The notes: generated by a model not told the origin, from the sequence alone. Positions 1 to 10,610 are shown, numbered from the stretch's first letter. The stretch: 64,000 nucleotides of DNA from Jidongwangia harbinensis (GCF_020216025.1 NZ_JAIWNC010000057.1:1-64000); one strand, 5' to 3'. Translations and numbers: made by a program.

Positions 1-1
1 G

Positions 2-3000
2 GTTTCCGCGGTGGTGCATCTGGCGGGGGTGCTGGATGACGGGGTGGTGACGTCGTTGACGCCGCAGCGGTTGGCGCGGGTGTGGGCGCCGAAGGCCGCC
101 GCGGTGCAGGTGTTGGACGAGGTGTTCAGCGAGGTGTCGGCGTTCGTGGTGTTCTCCTCCGCGGCGGGGGTGTTCGGTAACCCGGGCCAGGGCAGTTATG
201 CGGCGGCGAACTCGTTCATGGACGCGGTGGTGGCCAGGCGTCGGGCCGCGGGCCGGCCGGGGGTGTCGCTGGCCTGGGGTATGTGGGACGAGTTGGGGAT
301 GGGCACCGGCCGGGGGACCGGTCTGAGTGCCGAGCAGGGTCTGGAGTTGTTCGACGTGGCGTTGAGCAGCGACCAGCCGCTACTGGTCCCGACACGCCTG
401 GATCTGAAGGCGGTGCCGCGTGACGCGGTACCACCGCTGCTCCGTTCCCTGGTCCGGGCCCGTCCCACCCTGGCTGGTAGCGGTGACGCGGGACGTTTCA
501 CCGGCCTGGACGACACCGAACGCCAGGCGGCGTTGGTGCAGCTGGTCCGGCAACAGGCCGCGGCGGTGCTGGGCTATCCCGACAGCCGTGGTGTCGGCGC
601 GCAGCAGACCTTCACCGAGCTGGGTGTGGACTCGCTGACCGCGATCGACCTGCGCAACCGCCTGCAGAACGCGGTCGGCGTGCGTCTGCCGGCGACGTTG
701 GTGTTCGACTACCCGACGGCGCAGACCCTCGCCGAGTTCCTCCTCGACAAGGTCAGCGGCGGCCCCGGCAAGCAGATCACCACCCGCACGATGCGCACCG
801 ACGACGAACCCGTGGTCATCGTATCGATGGCCTGCCGGTTCCCCGGCGGGGTGTCCTCGCCGGAACAACTGTGGGACCTGGTGCGTGACGGTGTGGACGC
901 GGTCGGTGAGTTCCCGGCTGACCGGGGCTGGGCCGACGTCTACGACCCCGACCCGGAGCATCCCGGCACCAGTTACACCCGCCACGGTGGCTTCCTCTAC
1001 GACGCAGGCAACTTCGATCCGTCGTTGTTCGGGATGTCTCCGCGTGAGGCGCTGGGCACGGATCCGCAGCAGCGGTTGTTGCTGGAGACGGCGTGGGAGA
1101 CGTTCGAACGCGCCGGCATCGACAGCGCGTCGCTACGCGGCTCAGCGACCGGGGTGTTCACCGGCGTGATGTATCACGACTACGCCGACCTGCTGGTCGA
1201 CACCGCCGAAGCCGAAGGCACGGTCGGCTCCGGTGCCACCGGCAGTGTCGCGTCCGGCCGACTGTCCTACACCTTCGGACTCGAAGGCCCCGCGGTCACC
1301 GTCGACACCGCCTGCTCATCGTCGCTGGTGGCACTGCACCTGGCAGTCCAGGCCCTGCGCTCGGGTGAGTGTGACCTGGCCTTGGCCGGTGGAGTCACCG
1401 TCATGGCGACCCCGGCGACGTTCGTCGGGTTCTCCCGCCAGCGTGGCCTGTCGGTCGACGGCCGGTGCAAGGCGTTCTCCGACAGCGCCGACGGTGTCGG
1501 CTGGGGTGAAGGCGCGGGTCTGCTCCTGGTCGAGCGGCTCTCCGACGCCCGGCGTCACGGGCACCCGATCCTCGCCGTGGTGCGGGGCAGCGCCGTCAAC
1601 CAGGACGGCGCGTCGAACGGTCTGACCGCGCCGAATGGTCCGTCGCAGCAGCGGGTGATCCGCCAGGCGCTGGCCAACGCCGGTCTGAACCCCGCCGATG
1701 TGGACGTGGTGGAGGGTCACGGCACCGGCACGTCGTTGGGTGATCCGATCGAGGCGCAGGCCCTGTTGGCCACTTACGGTCAGGAGCGGGAGACGCCGCT
1801 GCGGTTGGGGTCGGTGAAGTCGAACATTGGTCACACCCAGGCCGCCGCCGGTGTCGCCGGCATCATCAAGATGGTCATGGCACTGCGCCACGAGCAGCTC
1901 CCGGCCACGTTGCACGCCGGGCAGCCGTCCTCACACGTGGACTGGGACTCCGGCGCGGTGAAACTGCTCACCACCCCGGTGCCGTGGGACCGTCACGACC
2001 GCCCCCGCCGGGCGGGTGTGTCGTCCTTCGGGATCAGCGGCACCAACGCCCACACCATCATCGAGGAACCACCTGCGGTGGAACCGGTCACCGAGCCGGC
2101 CCGGGGACTGCCGGCCGTTCCGGTGCTGCTGTCAGCACGAGACGAAGCCGCCCTGGCACTGCCGGAACACGTCGACCTGAACGTGGCATACACCCTCGCG
2201 ACCGGCCGGACCGCGCTACCGGTGCGGAGCTACGCAATCAACGGAGGCGAGGTCGCGCCACCGGTCCGGGCGGTTGAGCAGAAGACGGCGTTGTTGTTCA
2301 CCGGTCAGGGTGCGCAGTGGCCGGGCATGGGCCGCGACCTGTACGACAGCTATCCGGTGTTTGCGGACACGTTCAACGAGATCTGCGCGCAGTTCGAGTT
2401 GCCGTTGCTGGACGTCGACGAGCAACTGGACCAGACCCGGTTCACGCAGGCGGCGTTGTTCGCGTTCGAGGTCTCCATGTTCCGCCTCCTGCAGTCCTGG
2501 GGTGTGCGGGCCGATGTGCTGATCGGTCACTCGATCGGTGAGGTCGCGGCGGCCTACTGCGCCGGGGTGTGGAGTCTGGAGGACGCCTGCCGTCTGGTGG
2601 CGGCGCGGGGCAGTCTGATGCAGGCCCTGCCGGCCGGTGGGGCGATGATCGCGATCCAGGCCACCGAGGCCGAGTTGGCCGGCGTGGACGTGGACATCGC
2701 GGCGGTGAACGGTCCGCGGTCGGTGGTGATCGCCGGACCGGTGGAGAAGGTGGAGGCGGTGGCGGCGAAGTTCGCCAAGACCCGCCGTCTGGATGTCTCG
2801 CACGCGTTCCATTCCTCGTTGATGGATCCGATGCTCGACGAGTTCCGGTCGGTGGTCGCGACGTTGACGTTCCACGAGCCGTCGATTCCGTTGGTGAAGG
2901 ATGTGACGGACCCGGAGTACTGGGTGCGGCACGTCCGGGACACGGTCCGGTTCGCCGACGACGTCGCGGCGGCGGAGGCGACGGCGTTCCTCGAGATCGG

Positions 3001-6000
3001 CCCGGACGCCGCGCTGATTCCGGCGGTCGCGCAGCTCCGCGACGACGCGGTACTGATCCCGGTGTCGCGCAAGGACAACACCGACGTGGTCAGCGCGCTT
3101 TGCCGGTACTGGGCGGCGGGCGGCACCGTCGACTGGACCGCGTTCTTCGCCGGGACCGGCGCCAAGCTGGTCGAAGCACCCACCTACCGATTCCAACGCC
3201 AACGCTACTGGCCCGCCCCGGCCCGCCGGGCGGCCGACGTGGCGGCGGCCGGACTGGCCGACCCCGAGCACCCGCTGCTCGGCGCGGCGGTCACGGTCGC
3301 CGGTGGGGGAGGTCTGCTGTTCACCGGCCGGCTCTCACTGGCCGACCACCCGTGGCTGGCCGACCACCAGATTGCCGGCGCCGTCCTGGTGCCGGGCACT
3401 GCCCTGCTCGAACTGGCTATGCGCGCGGGCTACCAGGCGGGCGCCGACATGGTCGACGAGCTGACCATGCAGACCCCGCTGAGTCTGCCGGCCGAGGGCG
3501 CGGTGCTGGTGCAGGTCGTCGTGGGGGCGTCCGGGGAGGACGGCCACCAGCCGATCGGCATCCACTCACGGCCCGACGACGGCAACCCGGACGCGGAGTG
3601 GACGCTGCACGCCGGAGGCTGGCTCAGCCGTGGTGGCGCGGAGCGGATGCCGGCCACGATCACCGAGTGGCCCCCGGCGGGCGCGGACGAGGCCGACCTG
3701 ACGGGCCTCTACCCGGGTCTGGCCAAGCACGGGTTCGCGTACGGTCCGCTCTTCCAGAATCTGCGGCGGGTCTGGCGCGGCAGCGCGGGAGAGATCTACG
3801 CCGAGGTCGCGTTGCCGCAGGCCGGGGACGACGGCTTCGGTCTGCACCCGGCGTTGTTCGACGCGGCCCTGCACGCGCTGGTGTTCGGCACGGGCGAGGG
3901 GCCGGCCGAGCCCAAGCTGCCGTTCTCCTGGGAGGGCGTCCGTCTCTATGCCACCGGCGCCGAGACCCTGCGTGTCACGCTCACGCCCACCGGCGACAAC
4001 GCGGTCGCGCTGTACGGCGTGGACCCGGCGGGCCAACCGGTCGTCAGTGCGTCCGGGCTGCTCGTTCGCACGTTCGCACCCGCGGTGGTGGGCCGGTCCG
4101 GCCAGGGCACCGGAGACACCCTTCTGCAGGTCGACTGGATCCAGATGCCGGACGCGCCGCACGGGGACCCGGCCGCCTGGCAGATGACCCGGCCCGCCGA
4201 CGCCGAGCAGGCCCTGGCCATCGTGCAGCAGTGGCTCGCCGTCGACGACGAACGGCTCCTGGTGATCGCGACGCGCGACGCGGTGCCGGCGGGGGAGACC
4301 GTGCCGGATCCGGCGGCCGCGGCGGTGTGGGGGCTGGTGCGCTCCGCACAGTCCGAGCAGCCGGGACGGTTCTTGCTGCTGGACACGGACGTCGCGGGTG
4401 GTCACCAGGAAGCGGTGGCGGCGGCGGTCGGCGCGGGAGAGTGGCAGGTGGCGGTGCGGGACGGCCGCTACTACGTCCCTCGCCTCCGGCGGGCCGGCAC
4501 CGGCGACTCCACCGTCGGATTCGGTTCGGGTGCGGTGTTGCTGACGGGTGCTTCGGGTGCGTTGGGTGGTTTGGTGGCGCAGCATCTGGTCGCGGCGTAT
4601 GGGGTGCCTGAGCTGGTGTTGTTGTCCCGGCGTGGTCGGGTGGCGGAGCTGGATGAGCGGTTGGTCGCTGCGGGTGCGCGGGTGCGGTGGGTTGCTGGTG
4701 ATGCCGGTGATCGGGAGCTGCTGGAGACCCTGGTGGATGGGGTTTCCGCGGTGGTGCATCTGGCGGGGGTGCTGGATGACGGGGTGGTGACGTCGTTGAC
4801 GCCGCAGCGGTTGGCGCGGGTGTGGGCGCCGAAGGCCGCCGCGGTGCAGGTGTTGGACGAGGTGTTCGCCGAGGTGTCGGCGTTCGTGGTGTTCTCCTCC
4901 GCGGCGGGGGTGTTCGGTAACCCGGGCCAGGGCAGTTATGCGGCGGCGAACTCGTTCATGGACGCGGTGGTGGCCAGGCGTCGGGCCGCGGGCCGGCCGG
5001 GGGTGTCGCTGGCCTGGGGTATGTGGGACGAGTTGGGGATGGGCACCGGCCGGGGGACCGGTCTGAGTGCCGAGCAGGGCCTGGAGTTGTTCGACGCGGC
5101 TCTTCGGCACGACCGGGCGTTGCTGGTGCCGATCCGGTTGGACCTCACCCCGGTCGCCGCCGAGCAGGTCCCGCCCCTGCTGCGCGGCCTGGTTCGGGTG
5201 GCGCCGGGGCGCAGTGCCACGGCTGAGAGCGCTGCCAACGTCACCGACCGGCTCACCGGGCTCAGCGCCGACGATCAGCACGCCGTCCTGCTCGACCTGG
5301 TCAAGCAGGTGGTGGCCCGGCTGCTCGGCCATCCCGGCCCGGAGGCGGTCACCGCCGACGACGGATTCGTCGAGCAGGGCGTCGACTCGCTGGCCACCGT
5401 GGAGCTGCGCAACAGCCTCTCCCGGGCGACCGGTCTGCGGCTCTCGGCGAAGCTGGTCTTCGACCACCCCACGCCGAGCCTGCTGGCGCACCACCTGCGG
5501 GCGGAACTGGCCGTTCCGGAGGAGGTCGTCACCGGGCGCCACGACCCGGAGGACTCGGTCGCCGAGTTCTACCGTGCGGCCTGCGCGGACGGCCGGTTCG
5601 ACGAGGCGCAGGAACTGCTCAAGCTGGTCGCCGAGATCCCGCCCAGCCCGGGCACGTCCCTCGACTCGCTGTCCAGCCTGTACGGGCGGCTCAGCGAGGT
5701 CGGCCGCTACGGTGAAGGCATCGAGCTGCTGATGACGGTGTCCCGGCTGCGGCCCACCTTCGACGACGCCGCGCAGGTCACCGTGCGCGGCGATGCGGTG
5801 CCGTTCGCCGAGGGCCCGGACGAACCCGCCCTGGTGTGTTTCTCGCCGCCGAACGTGTTCGCCGGCCCGCACCAGTACTACCCGTTCGCGAACGCACTAC
5901 GTGGCCGGCGGTCGGTGTCGGTCTATACCGCGCCCGGATTCCGGCGGGGCGAGCTGTTGCCCGCCAACCTCGAGGTGATGGCCGAGTTGCAGGCCGAGGC

Positions 6001-6496
6001 GGTTCTGCGCAGGCACCCCGGGGATGAGCCGTTCGTGCTGACCGGGGTCTCCTCGGGCGGCTGGCTGGCCTACGAGACGGCCGCCCGTCTGGAGCGATTG
6101 GGCCGCCCGCCGGCCGCGGTCGTGCTGCTGGACACGTACCTTCCCGGGGTGCAGCAGGTCGTCCGGCTCAGCGCGGGCTGGCTCCGCGAGGGCTACGACC
6201 GCGCGGACGACTACAACTACCTCGACGGTCGCGGGCTCACCGCCACCGGCTGGTACATGCGGCTGTTCGGCTCGTCGTGGACGCCGTCGCCGATCCAGGC
6301 GCCCACGTTGCTGGTGCGGGCCACCCAGCTGGTCGGCGCGGACACCACCGGCGACGAGGGTGACGACTGGCAGTCCACGTGGGAGTTCCCGCACAGCTGC
6401 ATCGACGTCCCCGGCGACCACTTCACGATGATGGACGCGCATGTGTCGACGACCGCCGATGCGGTCGACACGTGGATCCGGGAGAACCTCACGTGA
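2..6496 (+). CDS. Type I modular polyketide synthase, final module with thioesterase (5' partial)
   Basis: The reading frame is already open at base 2, so the gene begins upstream. Domains by nucleotide: partial KR 2-430, ACP about 530-745 (GVDSL), KS about 800-2080 (Cys in VDTACSSS at 1313, His motifs GHGTGTS and NIGHT), AT about 2280-3080 (GHSIG with Ser codon at 2531), DH about 3250-4060 (HQIAGAVLVP and DAALH), KR about 4150-5160 (TGASGALG, LDD, Tyr in GQGSYAAAN), ACP about 5280-5510 and TE about 5830-6490 (GVSSG, catalytic Ser codon at 6050, His in GDHF). HAFH in the AT points to malonyl-CoA, and LDD in both KRs to B-type ketoreduction. With no ER, the last extension should give an alpha,beta-unsaturated acyl chain that the TE releases by hydrolysis or lactonisation. 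Module order follows from colinearity. The product class is not established. Confidence 0.97.
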   Translation, partial: VSAVVHLAGVLDDGVVTSLTPQRLARVWAPKAAAVQVLDEVFSEVSAFVVFSSAAGVFGNPGQGSYAAANSFMDAVVARRRAAGRPGVSLAWGMWDELGMGTGRGTGLSAEQGLELFDVALSSDQPLLVPTRLDLKAVPRDAVPPLLRSLVRARPTLAGSGDAGRFTGLDDTERQAALVQLVRQQAAAVLGYPDSRGVGAQQTFTELGVDSLTAIDLRNRLQNAVGVRLPATLVFDYPTAQTLAEFLLDKVSGGPGKQITTRTMRTDDEPVVIVSMACRFPGGVSSPEQLWDLVRDGVDAVGEFPADRGWADVYDPDPEHPGTSYTRHGGFLYDAGNFDPSLFGMSPREALGTDPQQRLLLETAWETFERAGIDSASLRGSATGVFTGVMYHDYADLLVDTAEAEGTVGSGATGSVASGRLSYTFGLEGPAVTVDTACSSSLVALHLAVQALRSGECDLALAGGVTVMATPATFVGFSRQRGLSVDGRCKAFSDSADGVGWGEGAGLLLVERLSDARRHGHPILAVVRGSAVNQDGASNGLTAPNGPSQQRVIRQALANAGLNPADVDVVEGHGTGTSLGDPIEAQALLATYGQERETPLRLGSVKSNIGHTQAAAGVAGIIKMVMALRHEQLPATLHAGQPSSHVDWDSGAVKLLTTPVPWDRHDRPRRAGVSSFGISGTNAHTIIEEPPAVEPVTEPARGLPAVPVLLSARDEAALALPEHVDLNVAYTLATGRTALPVRSYAINGGEVAPPVRAVEQKTALLFTGQGAQWPGMGRDLYDSYPVFADTFNEICAQFELPLLDVDEQLDQTRFTQAALFAFEVSMFRLLQSWGVRADVLIGHSIGEVAAAYCAGVWSLEDACRLVAARGSLMQALPAGGAMIAIQATEAELAGVDVDIAAVNGPRSVVIAGPVEKVEAVAAKFAKTRRLDVSHAFHSSLMDPMLDEFRSVVATLTFHEPSIPLVKDVTDPEYWVRHVRDTVRFADDVAAAEATAFLEIGPDAALIPAVAQLRDDAVLIPVSRKDNTDVVSALCRYWAAGGTVDWTAFFAGTGAKLVEAPTYRFQRQRYWPAPARRAADVAAAGLADPEHPLLGAAVTVAGGGGLLFTGRLSLADHPWLADHQIAGAVLVPGTALLELAMRAGYQAGADMVDELTMQTPLSLPAEGAVLVQVVVGASGEDGHQPIGIHSRPDDGNPDAEWTLHAGGWLSRGGAERMPATITEWPPAGADEADLTGLYPGLAKHGFAYGPLFQNLRRVWRGSAGEIYAEVALPQAGDDGFGLHPALFDAALHALVFGTGEGPAEPKLPFSWEGVRLYATGAETLRVTLTPTGDNAVALYGVDPAGQPVVSASGLLVRTFAPAVVGRSGQGTGDTLLQVDWIQMPDAPHGDPAAWQMTRPADAEQALAIVQQWLAVDDERLLVIATRDAVPAGETVPDPAAAAVWGLVRSAQSEQPGRFLLLDTDVAGGHQEAVAAAVGAGEWQVAVRDGRYYVPRLRRAGTGDSTVGFGSGAVLLTGASGALGGLVAQHLVAAYGVPELVLLSRRGRVAELDERLVAAGARVRWVAGDAGDRELLETLVDGVSAVVHLAGVLDDGVVTSLTPQRLARVWAPKAAAVQVLDEVFAEVSAFVVFSSAAGVFGNPGQGSYAAANSFMDAVVARRRAAGRPGVSLAWGMWDELGMGTGRGTGLSAEQGLELFDAALRHDRALLVPIRLDLTPVAAEQVPPLLRGLVRVAPGRSATAESAANVTDRLTGLSADDQHAVLLDLVKQVVARLLGHPGPEAVTADDGFVEQGVDSLATVELRNSLSRATGLRLSAKLVFDHPTPSLLAHHLRAELAVPEEVVTGRHDPEDSVAEFYRAACADGRFDEAQELLKLVAEIPPSPGTSLDSLSSLYGRLSEVGRYGEGIELLMTVSRLRPTFDDAAQVTVRGDAVPFAEGPDEPALVCFSPPNVFAGPHQYYPFANALRGRRSVSVYTAPGFRRGELLPANLEVMAELQAEAVLRRHPGDEPFVLTGVSSGGWLAYETAARLERLGRPPAAVVLLDTYLPGVQQVVRLSAGWLREGYDRADDYNYLDGRGLTATGWYMRLFGSSWTPSPIQAPTLLVRATQLVGADTTGDEGDDWQSTWEFPHSCIDVPGDHFTMMDAHVSTTADAVDTWIRENLT

Positions 6497-6526
6497 CGCC
6501 GATCGACTGACCGCCTGCACGTCAAA

Positions 6527-6561
6527 GGCCGGCGGGAAGCGTGTCGCGCTTCCCGCCGGCC
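6527..6561. terminator. Bidirectional hairpin terminator between convergent genes
   Basis: A perfect 15-bp inverted repeat (6527-6541 with 6547-6561) has a 5-nt loop. It lies between the PKS stop at 6496 and the convergent thioesterase stop at 6584. No T-run follows, which is common for actinomycete terminators. Confidence 0.85.
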
Positions 6562-6583
6562 CTGGCGCCCCGCCGGACCGCCG

Positions 6584-7360
6584 TCAGCGACGGGCCGGAG
6601 CGGCTGCGGTGATCGTCGTGACTGCTTCGGCGATCTCGCGGTTGACCGCGGCCTGCTGCTGAGCCAGGAAGAAGTGCCCACCCGGCAGGGTGACCAGCCG
6701 GCACGGTCCGGTGGTGTGCTCCGCCCAGGCCGCGGCTTCGGCGGCCGTGGTGAGCGGGTCGGCGTCGCCGGTGAGCACGGTGATCGGACTGTCGATCCGG
6801 CGCCCCGGCTCGCACCGGTAGGTCTCGATCGCGTGGTAGTCGTTGCGGATCGCCGGCAGGCTCATCCGCAGGATCTCGTCATCGGCGAGGACACCGACGG
6901 CGGTGCCGTTGAGGCGCTTCAATTCGGCGATCACCCCTTCGTCGTCACGCTGGTGCACCGACTCGTTGCGGATGCACGACGGAGCGCGCCGTCCCGAGGC
7001 GAGGACCGCGCCCGGTCCGTCGCCGGCCGCGCCCGTTCGCCATGCGGTTTCGAAAGCGAGCACAGCACCCATGCTGTGCCCGAAGAAGACGGTGGGTTTG
7101 GGGGTGAGCTTCTGGAGTTCCTCCGTGATCCGGTCTGCCAGAGTCTCGATGTCGGGGATCATCGGCTCGTGCCGGCGGTCCTGACGTCCCGGGTACTGCA
7201 GGGACACCACATCGGCCTGGCCCGCGAACCGGACAGCGACCGGCTGGTAGAAGGTCGCGGAGCCACCCGCGTGCGGAAAGCAGATGATGCGGACCGAGCT
7301 CGCGCCGTTCGGGCGGTAGCGTCGAATCCAGGGTGTGGTGGCGTCGTCGGCGAGCGTCAC
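6584..7360 (-). CDS. Type II (editing) thioesterase
   Basis: This 258-residue alpha/beta hydrolase should remove aberrant or stalled acyl groups from PKS carrier proteins. Visible family motifs are FPHAGGSA near residue 30, PGRQDR near 58, the nucleophile elbow GHSMG near 94, an acid-bearing GDADPL and the catalytic His in LPGGHFF near the C-terminus. Length is usual for RifR/GrsT-type enzymes. The GTG start at 7360 is preceded by a purine-rich ribosome site (AGAGAGGG). The gene converges on the PKS and diverges from the exporter, which supports a role in the same cluster. Confidence 0.93.
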   Translation of the reverse strand: MTLADDATTPWIRRYRPNGASSVRIICFPHAGGSATFYQPVAVRFAGQADVVSLQYPGRQDRRHEPMIPDIETLADRITEELQKLTPKPTVFFGHSMGAVLAFETAWRTGAAGDGPGAVLASGRRAPSCIRNESVHQRDDEGVIAELKRLNGTAVGVLADDEILRMSLPAIRNDYHAIETYRCEPGRRIDSPITVLTGDADPLTTAAEAAAWAEHTTGPCRLVTLPGGHFFLAQQQAAVNREIAEAVTTITAAAPARR

Positions 7361-7681
7361 GGTCAGCCCTCTCTGATCGGAAGCTTCGAGTGCATCCGAT
7401 TCTGGACCGGCTTTCCCCTAAGCCTTTCTAGATCTTTCCCTAGCGTTTCGTTCGGCGGAGGCTGGCGCGTTGGTCCACCACCTACGCTGCGACCGTGTAT
7501 TCGACGATGCCGGAGGCGGCGAGATGATGACCCGGGTGGGCTTTGCCGGGACCCGGAACGGTCGTCGCCCTCATCAATACGTCGTAGGGCACTTCGGCCG
7601 ACGAAGCATCAACCAATCGGTGGATTGCGGAGCCGTACACCGGCTGTTGAGCCCGGCGTCCCACCCGACGATACTCGACTG
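7361..7681. promoter_or_regulatory. Divergent promoter region between thioesterase and ABC exporter
   Basis: This 321-bp gene-free stretch separates the thioesterase (minus strand) from the exporter ATPase (plus strand) and must hold both promoters. Its part at 7411-7460 is less GC-rich than the surroundings and contains two TTTCCC-TAG-like segments 23 bp apart, including the 16-bp site at 7428-7443. Confidence 0.6.
7428..7443. promoter_or_regulatory. Candidate PAS-LuxR (PimM-type) operator
   Basis: CTAGATCTTTCCCTAG matches 13 of 16 positions of the published PimM consensus CTVGGGAWWTCCCBAG as I recall it. The mismatches are all in the left half (GGA to ATC). A PimM-type regulator gene lies 3.6 kb away at 11020. 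A related half-site TTTCCCCTAAG sits at about 7412-7422. Confidence 0.5.
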
Positions 7682-8599
<918 letters not shown>

Positions 8600-8609
8600 G
8601 GAGATCACC

Positions 8610-9350
8610 ATGAACGTGTTCGTCAAGATGGTCTCGTCCGAACTCAAGTTGTCACTGCGGGAGCCCCTGCTGCTGTTCTTCTCCTTTGCGTTCCCCACGA
8701 TCCTGATCGTCATCCTGGGCAGTATCCCGTCGTTCCGGGAACCCTCCGAGGAGTACGGCGGCCTGCGCACGATCGACCTGTACGTGCCGATCGCGCTTGC
8801 GCTGATCCAGGCCATGCTCGGCCTGCAGTCGACGCCCCAGGTGCTCGCCACCTACCGGGAGAAGGGGATTCTGCGCAGGCTCGCCACCACGCCGGCCCAC
8901 CCGATGGCCCTACTCGGTGCGCAACTCGTGATGAGCCTGCTGACCGCGGTCGCCTCGGCGGCCCTGGTGCTGATCGTCGGCCGGTTCGCCTTCGACGTGC
9001 CGTTCCCACGGTATTTCCTCCTGTTCACGCTCTGCTTCATGCTCAGCGCCGCGGCGGTGTTCTCGGTCGGCATCTTCCTCGCCGCCGTCGTACCGAGTGG
9101 CAAGGCCGCTGCCGGCATCGGCGGTCTGCTGTTCTTCCCGCTGATGTTCTTCGCCGGACTCTGGGTCCCGCGCCAGAACCTGCCCGACGTGTTGAACCGG
9201 ATCGGCGACTTCACGCCGCTCGGCGCCGGACAGCGGGCCATCCAGGAGGCGGCCGCGGGCACCTGGCCCGCCGCGATCGCCGTTGCCGTGCTGGTGGGCT
9301 ACGTCGTGGTCTTCGGCCTGGCAGCGGCGAAGCTGTTCCGCTGGGAATGA
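8610..9350 (+). CDS. ABC-2 type permease
   Basis: The 246-residue protein has about six hydrophobic segments and the ABC-2 pattern, including the conserved stretch FPLMFFAGLWVP near residue 190, which precedes the last helix. It pairs with the ATPase just upstream to form an export complex. GAGGAG lies at a suitable distance before the ATG at 8610. The stop at 9350 is only 3 bp from the kinase start, so ATPase, permease and kinase look like one transcript. Confidence 0.92.
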   Translation: MNVFVKMVSSELKLSLREPLLLFFSFAFPTILIVILGSIPSFREPSEEYGGLRTIDLYVPIALALIQAMLGLQSTPQVLATYREKGILRRLATTPAHPMALLGAQLVMSLLTAVASAALVLIVGRFAFDVPFPRYFLLFTLCFMLSAAAVFSVGIFLAAVVPSGKAAAGIGGLLFFPLMFFAGLWVPRQNLPDVLNRIGDFTPLGAGQRAIQEAAAGTWPAAIAVAVLVGYVVVFGLAAAKLFRWE

Positions 9351-9353
9351 CGG

Positions 9354-10610
9354 ATGAGCGAGACGACTGACGGTGACGGCGCGGAGCGGTCCGGATGGCT
9401 CGAACGCGTGGTGCGCCCGCTGCCGTACCTCACGTTGATCGGTTCCACGGTTCTGGTGCTCCTCGCCGGTGAAACCGCGTTGCCGCTGCCGGTCACCTTC
9501 GTGGTCGTCGCGCTCACGGCCGGCTGGATGCTGTGGTTCGTCACGCTGCACCCCGAGTGGGTGCAGCGCCGGGCGTTGATGGCAACGTTCTTTCTCGGCC
9601 TGCTGGTCCTGATCGCCGTGCTGATCCTGTGCAGCCCGCTGTACGGGTTCTTCGCGTGGACCGGTTATCTGTTCGTCGTCACCACCCTGCACCGGCGCTG
9701 GACGCTCGGCGGGGCGGCCGCCGTGGCGGTCCTGACCGCGGTGTCCCAGACCCACGGCTATCCGGCACTGCTGGACGGCGAGAAGGTGGTCACGTTCGCG
9801 ATCGTGCTCGCCTTCAACGTCAGCATCGCGACGGCCATGACGTTCCTGGCGATGGCCTCGGACCGGCAGGCCGCGCGCCGGCAGCGGCTGATCACCACGC
9901 TCGGGGAGTCCAACGTCCGGCTGGAGAAGGCCCTGCGGGAGAACAAGGGTCTGCACGCGCAGCTGTTGACCCAGGCGCGGGAGGCGGGCGTCCTGGACGA
10001 GCGACAGCGCCTGGCCGGTGAGATCCACGACGTCATCGCCCAGGGGCTGACCGGGATCGTCACCCAGCTGGAGGCGGCCGAGCAGGCCGGGGACCGGAGC
10101 CAGCACATGTACGCGGCGCGCCAGCTCGCCCGGGACAGCCTCAGCGAGGTCCGCCGGTCGGTGCAGGCGCTGTGCCCGCAACAGCTGGACACGGCCGAGC
10201 TGCCCGAGGCGCTGACCGCCGTCGCCGGCCGTTGGTCCAGCCTTCACGAGGTCGCCACGGACGTGATGACCACCGGTACGCCGCGCCCGCTCAGCGCGGC
10301 GGTCGAACTCACCCTGCTGCGGACCGCGCAGGAGGCACTGGCCAACGTCGCCCGGCACGCGGAGGCGTCCCGGGTCGCCGTCACCCTGTCGTACATGGAC
10401 GATCTGGTGTCCCTGGACATCCGTGACGACGGCACCGGATTCGACCCCGGCCGGCCCCGCGTCGCACGCCACGACGGCGGGTTCGGCCTCGCGGCCATGC
10501 GCGAGCGCGTGCAGCGGATCGCGGGAACGCTGGCGGTCGAGTCGGAGCCCGGCGGCGGCACGGCGATCTCCGCTCTGGTGCCGGTCGCGCCGGCGCTGGT
10601 GAACGGGTGA
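9354..10610 (+). CDS. NarL/DesK-class sensor histidine kinase with no adjacent response regulator
   Basis: The 418-residue protein has an N-terminal membrane part of about five to six helices, then a HisKA_3 dimerisation region with the phospho-acceptor His at residue 225 (GEIHDVIAQG), then a HATPase_c domain (N-box near AQEALANVARHA, G-box DDGTGFD and GFGLAAMRERV). It is probably cotranscribed with the exporter, a common layout in which the kinase senses the exported compound or envelope stress. The usual LuxR-type partner with a receiver domain is missing. The next gene is a PAS-LuxR activator without a receiver, so the output partner is unknown. Confidence 0.92.
   Translation: MSETTDGDGAERSGWLERVVRPLPYLTLIGSTVLVLLAGETALPLPVTFVVVALTAGWMLWFVTLHPEWVQRRALMATFFLGLLVLIAVLILCSPLYGFFAWTGYLFVVTTLHRRWTLGGAAAVAVLTAVSQTHGYPALLDGEKVVTFAIVLAFNVSIATAMTFLAMASDRQAARRQRLITTLGESNVRLEKALRENKGLHAQLLTQAREAGVLDERQRLAGEIHDVIAQGLTGIVTQLEAAEQAGDRSQHMYAARQLARDSLSEVRRSVQALCPQQLDTAELPEALTAVAGRWSSLHEVATDVMTTGTPRPLSAAVELTLLRTAQEALANVARHAEASRVAVTLSYMDDLVSLDIRDDGTGFDPGRPRVARHDGGFGLAAMRERVQRIAGTLAVESEPGGGTAISALVPVAPALVNG

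Noticed and set aside
3566..5872. Long antisense reading frame opposite the PKS
   Set aside because: High-GC shadow of the PKS coding frame, with low-complexity Arg/Gly/His-rich sequence and no domain.
6041..6062. Non-canonical active site in the terminal thioesterase
   Set aside because: GVSSG fits the normal G-x-S-x-G nucleophile motif; only the x residues differ from GHSAG.
1..6496. Assigning the product as a polyene macrolide
   Set aside because: A PimM-type regulator suggests it, but one module and a TE cannot define the product; the other modules lie outside the window.
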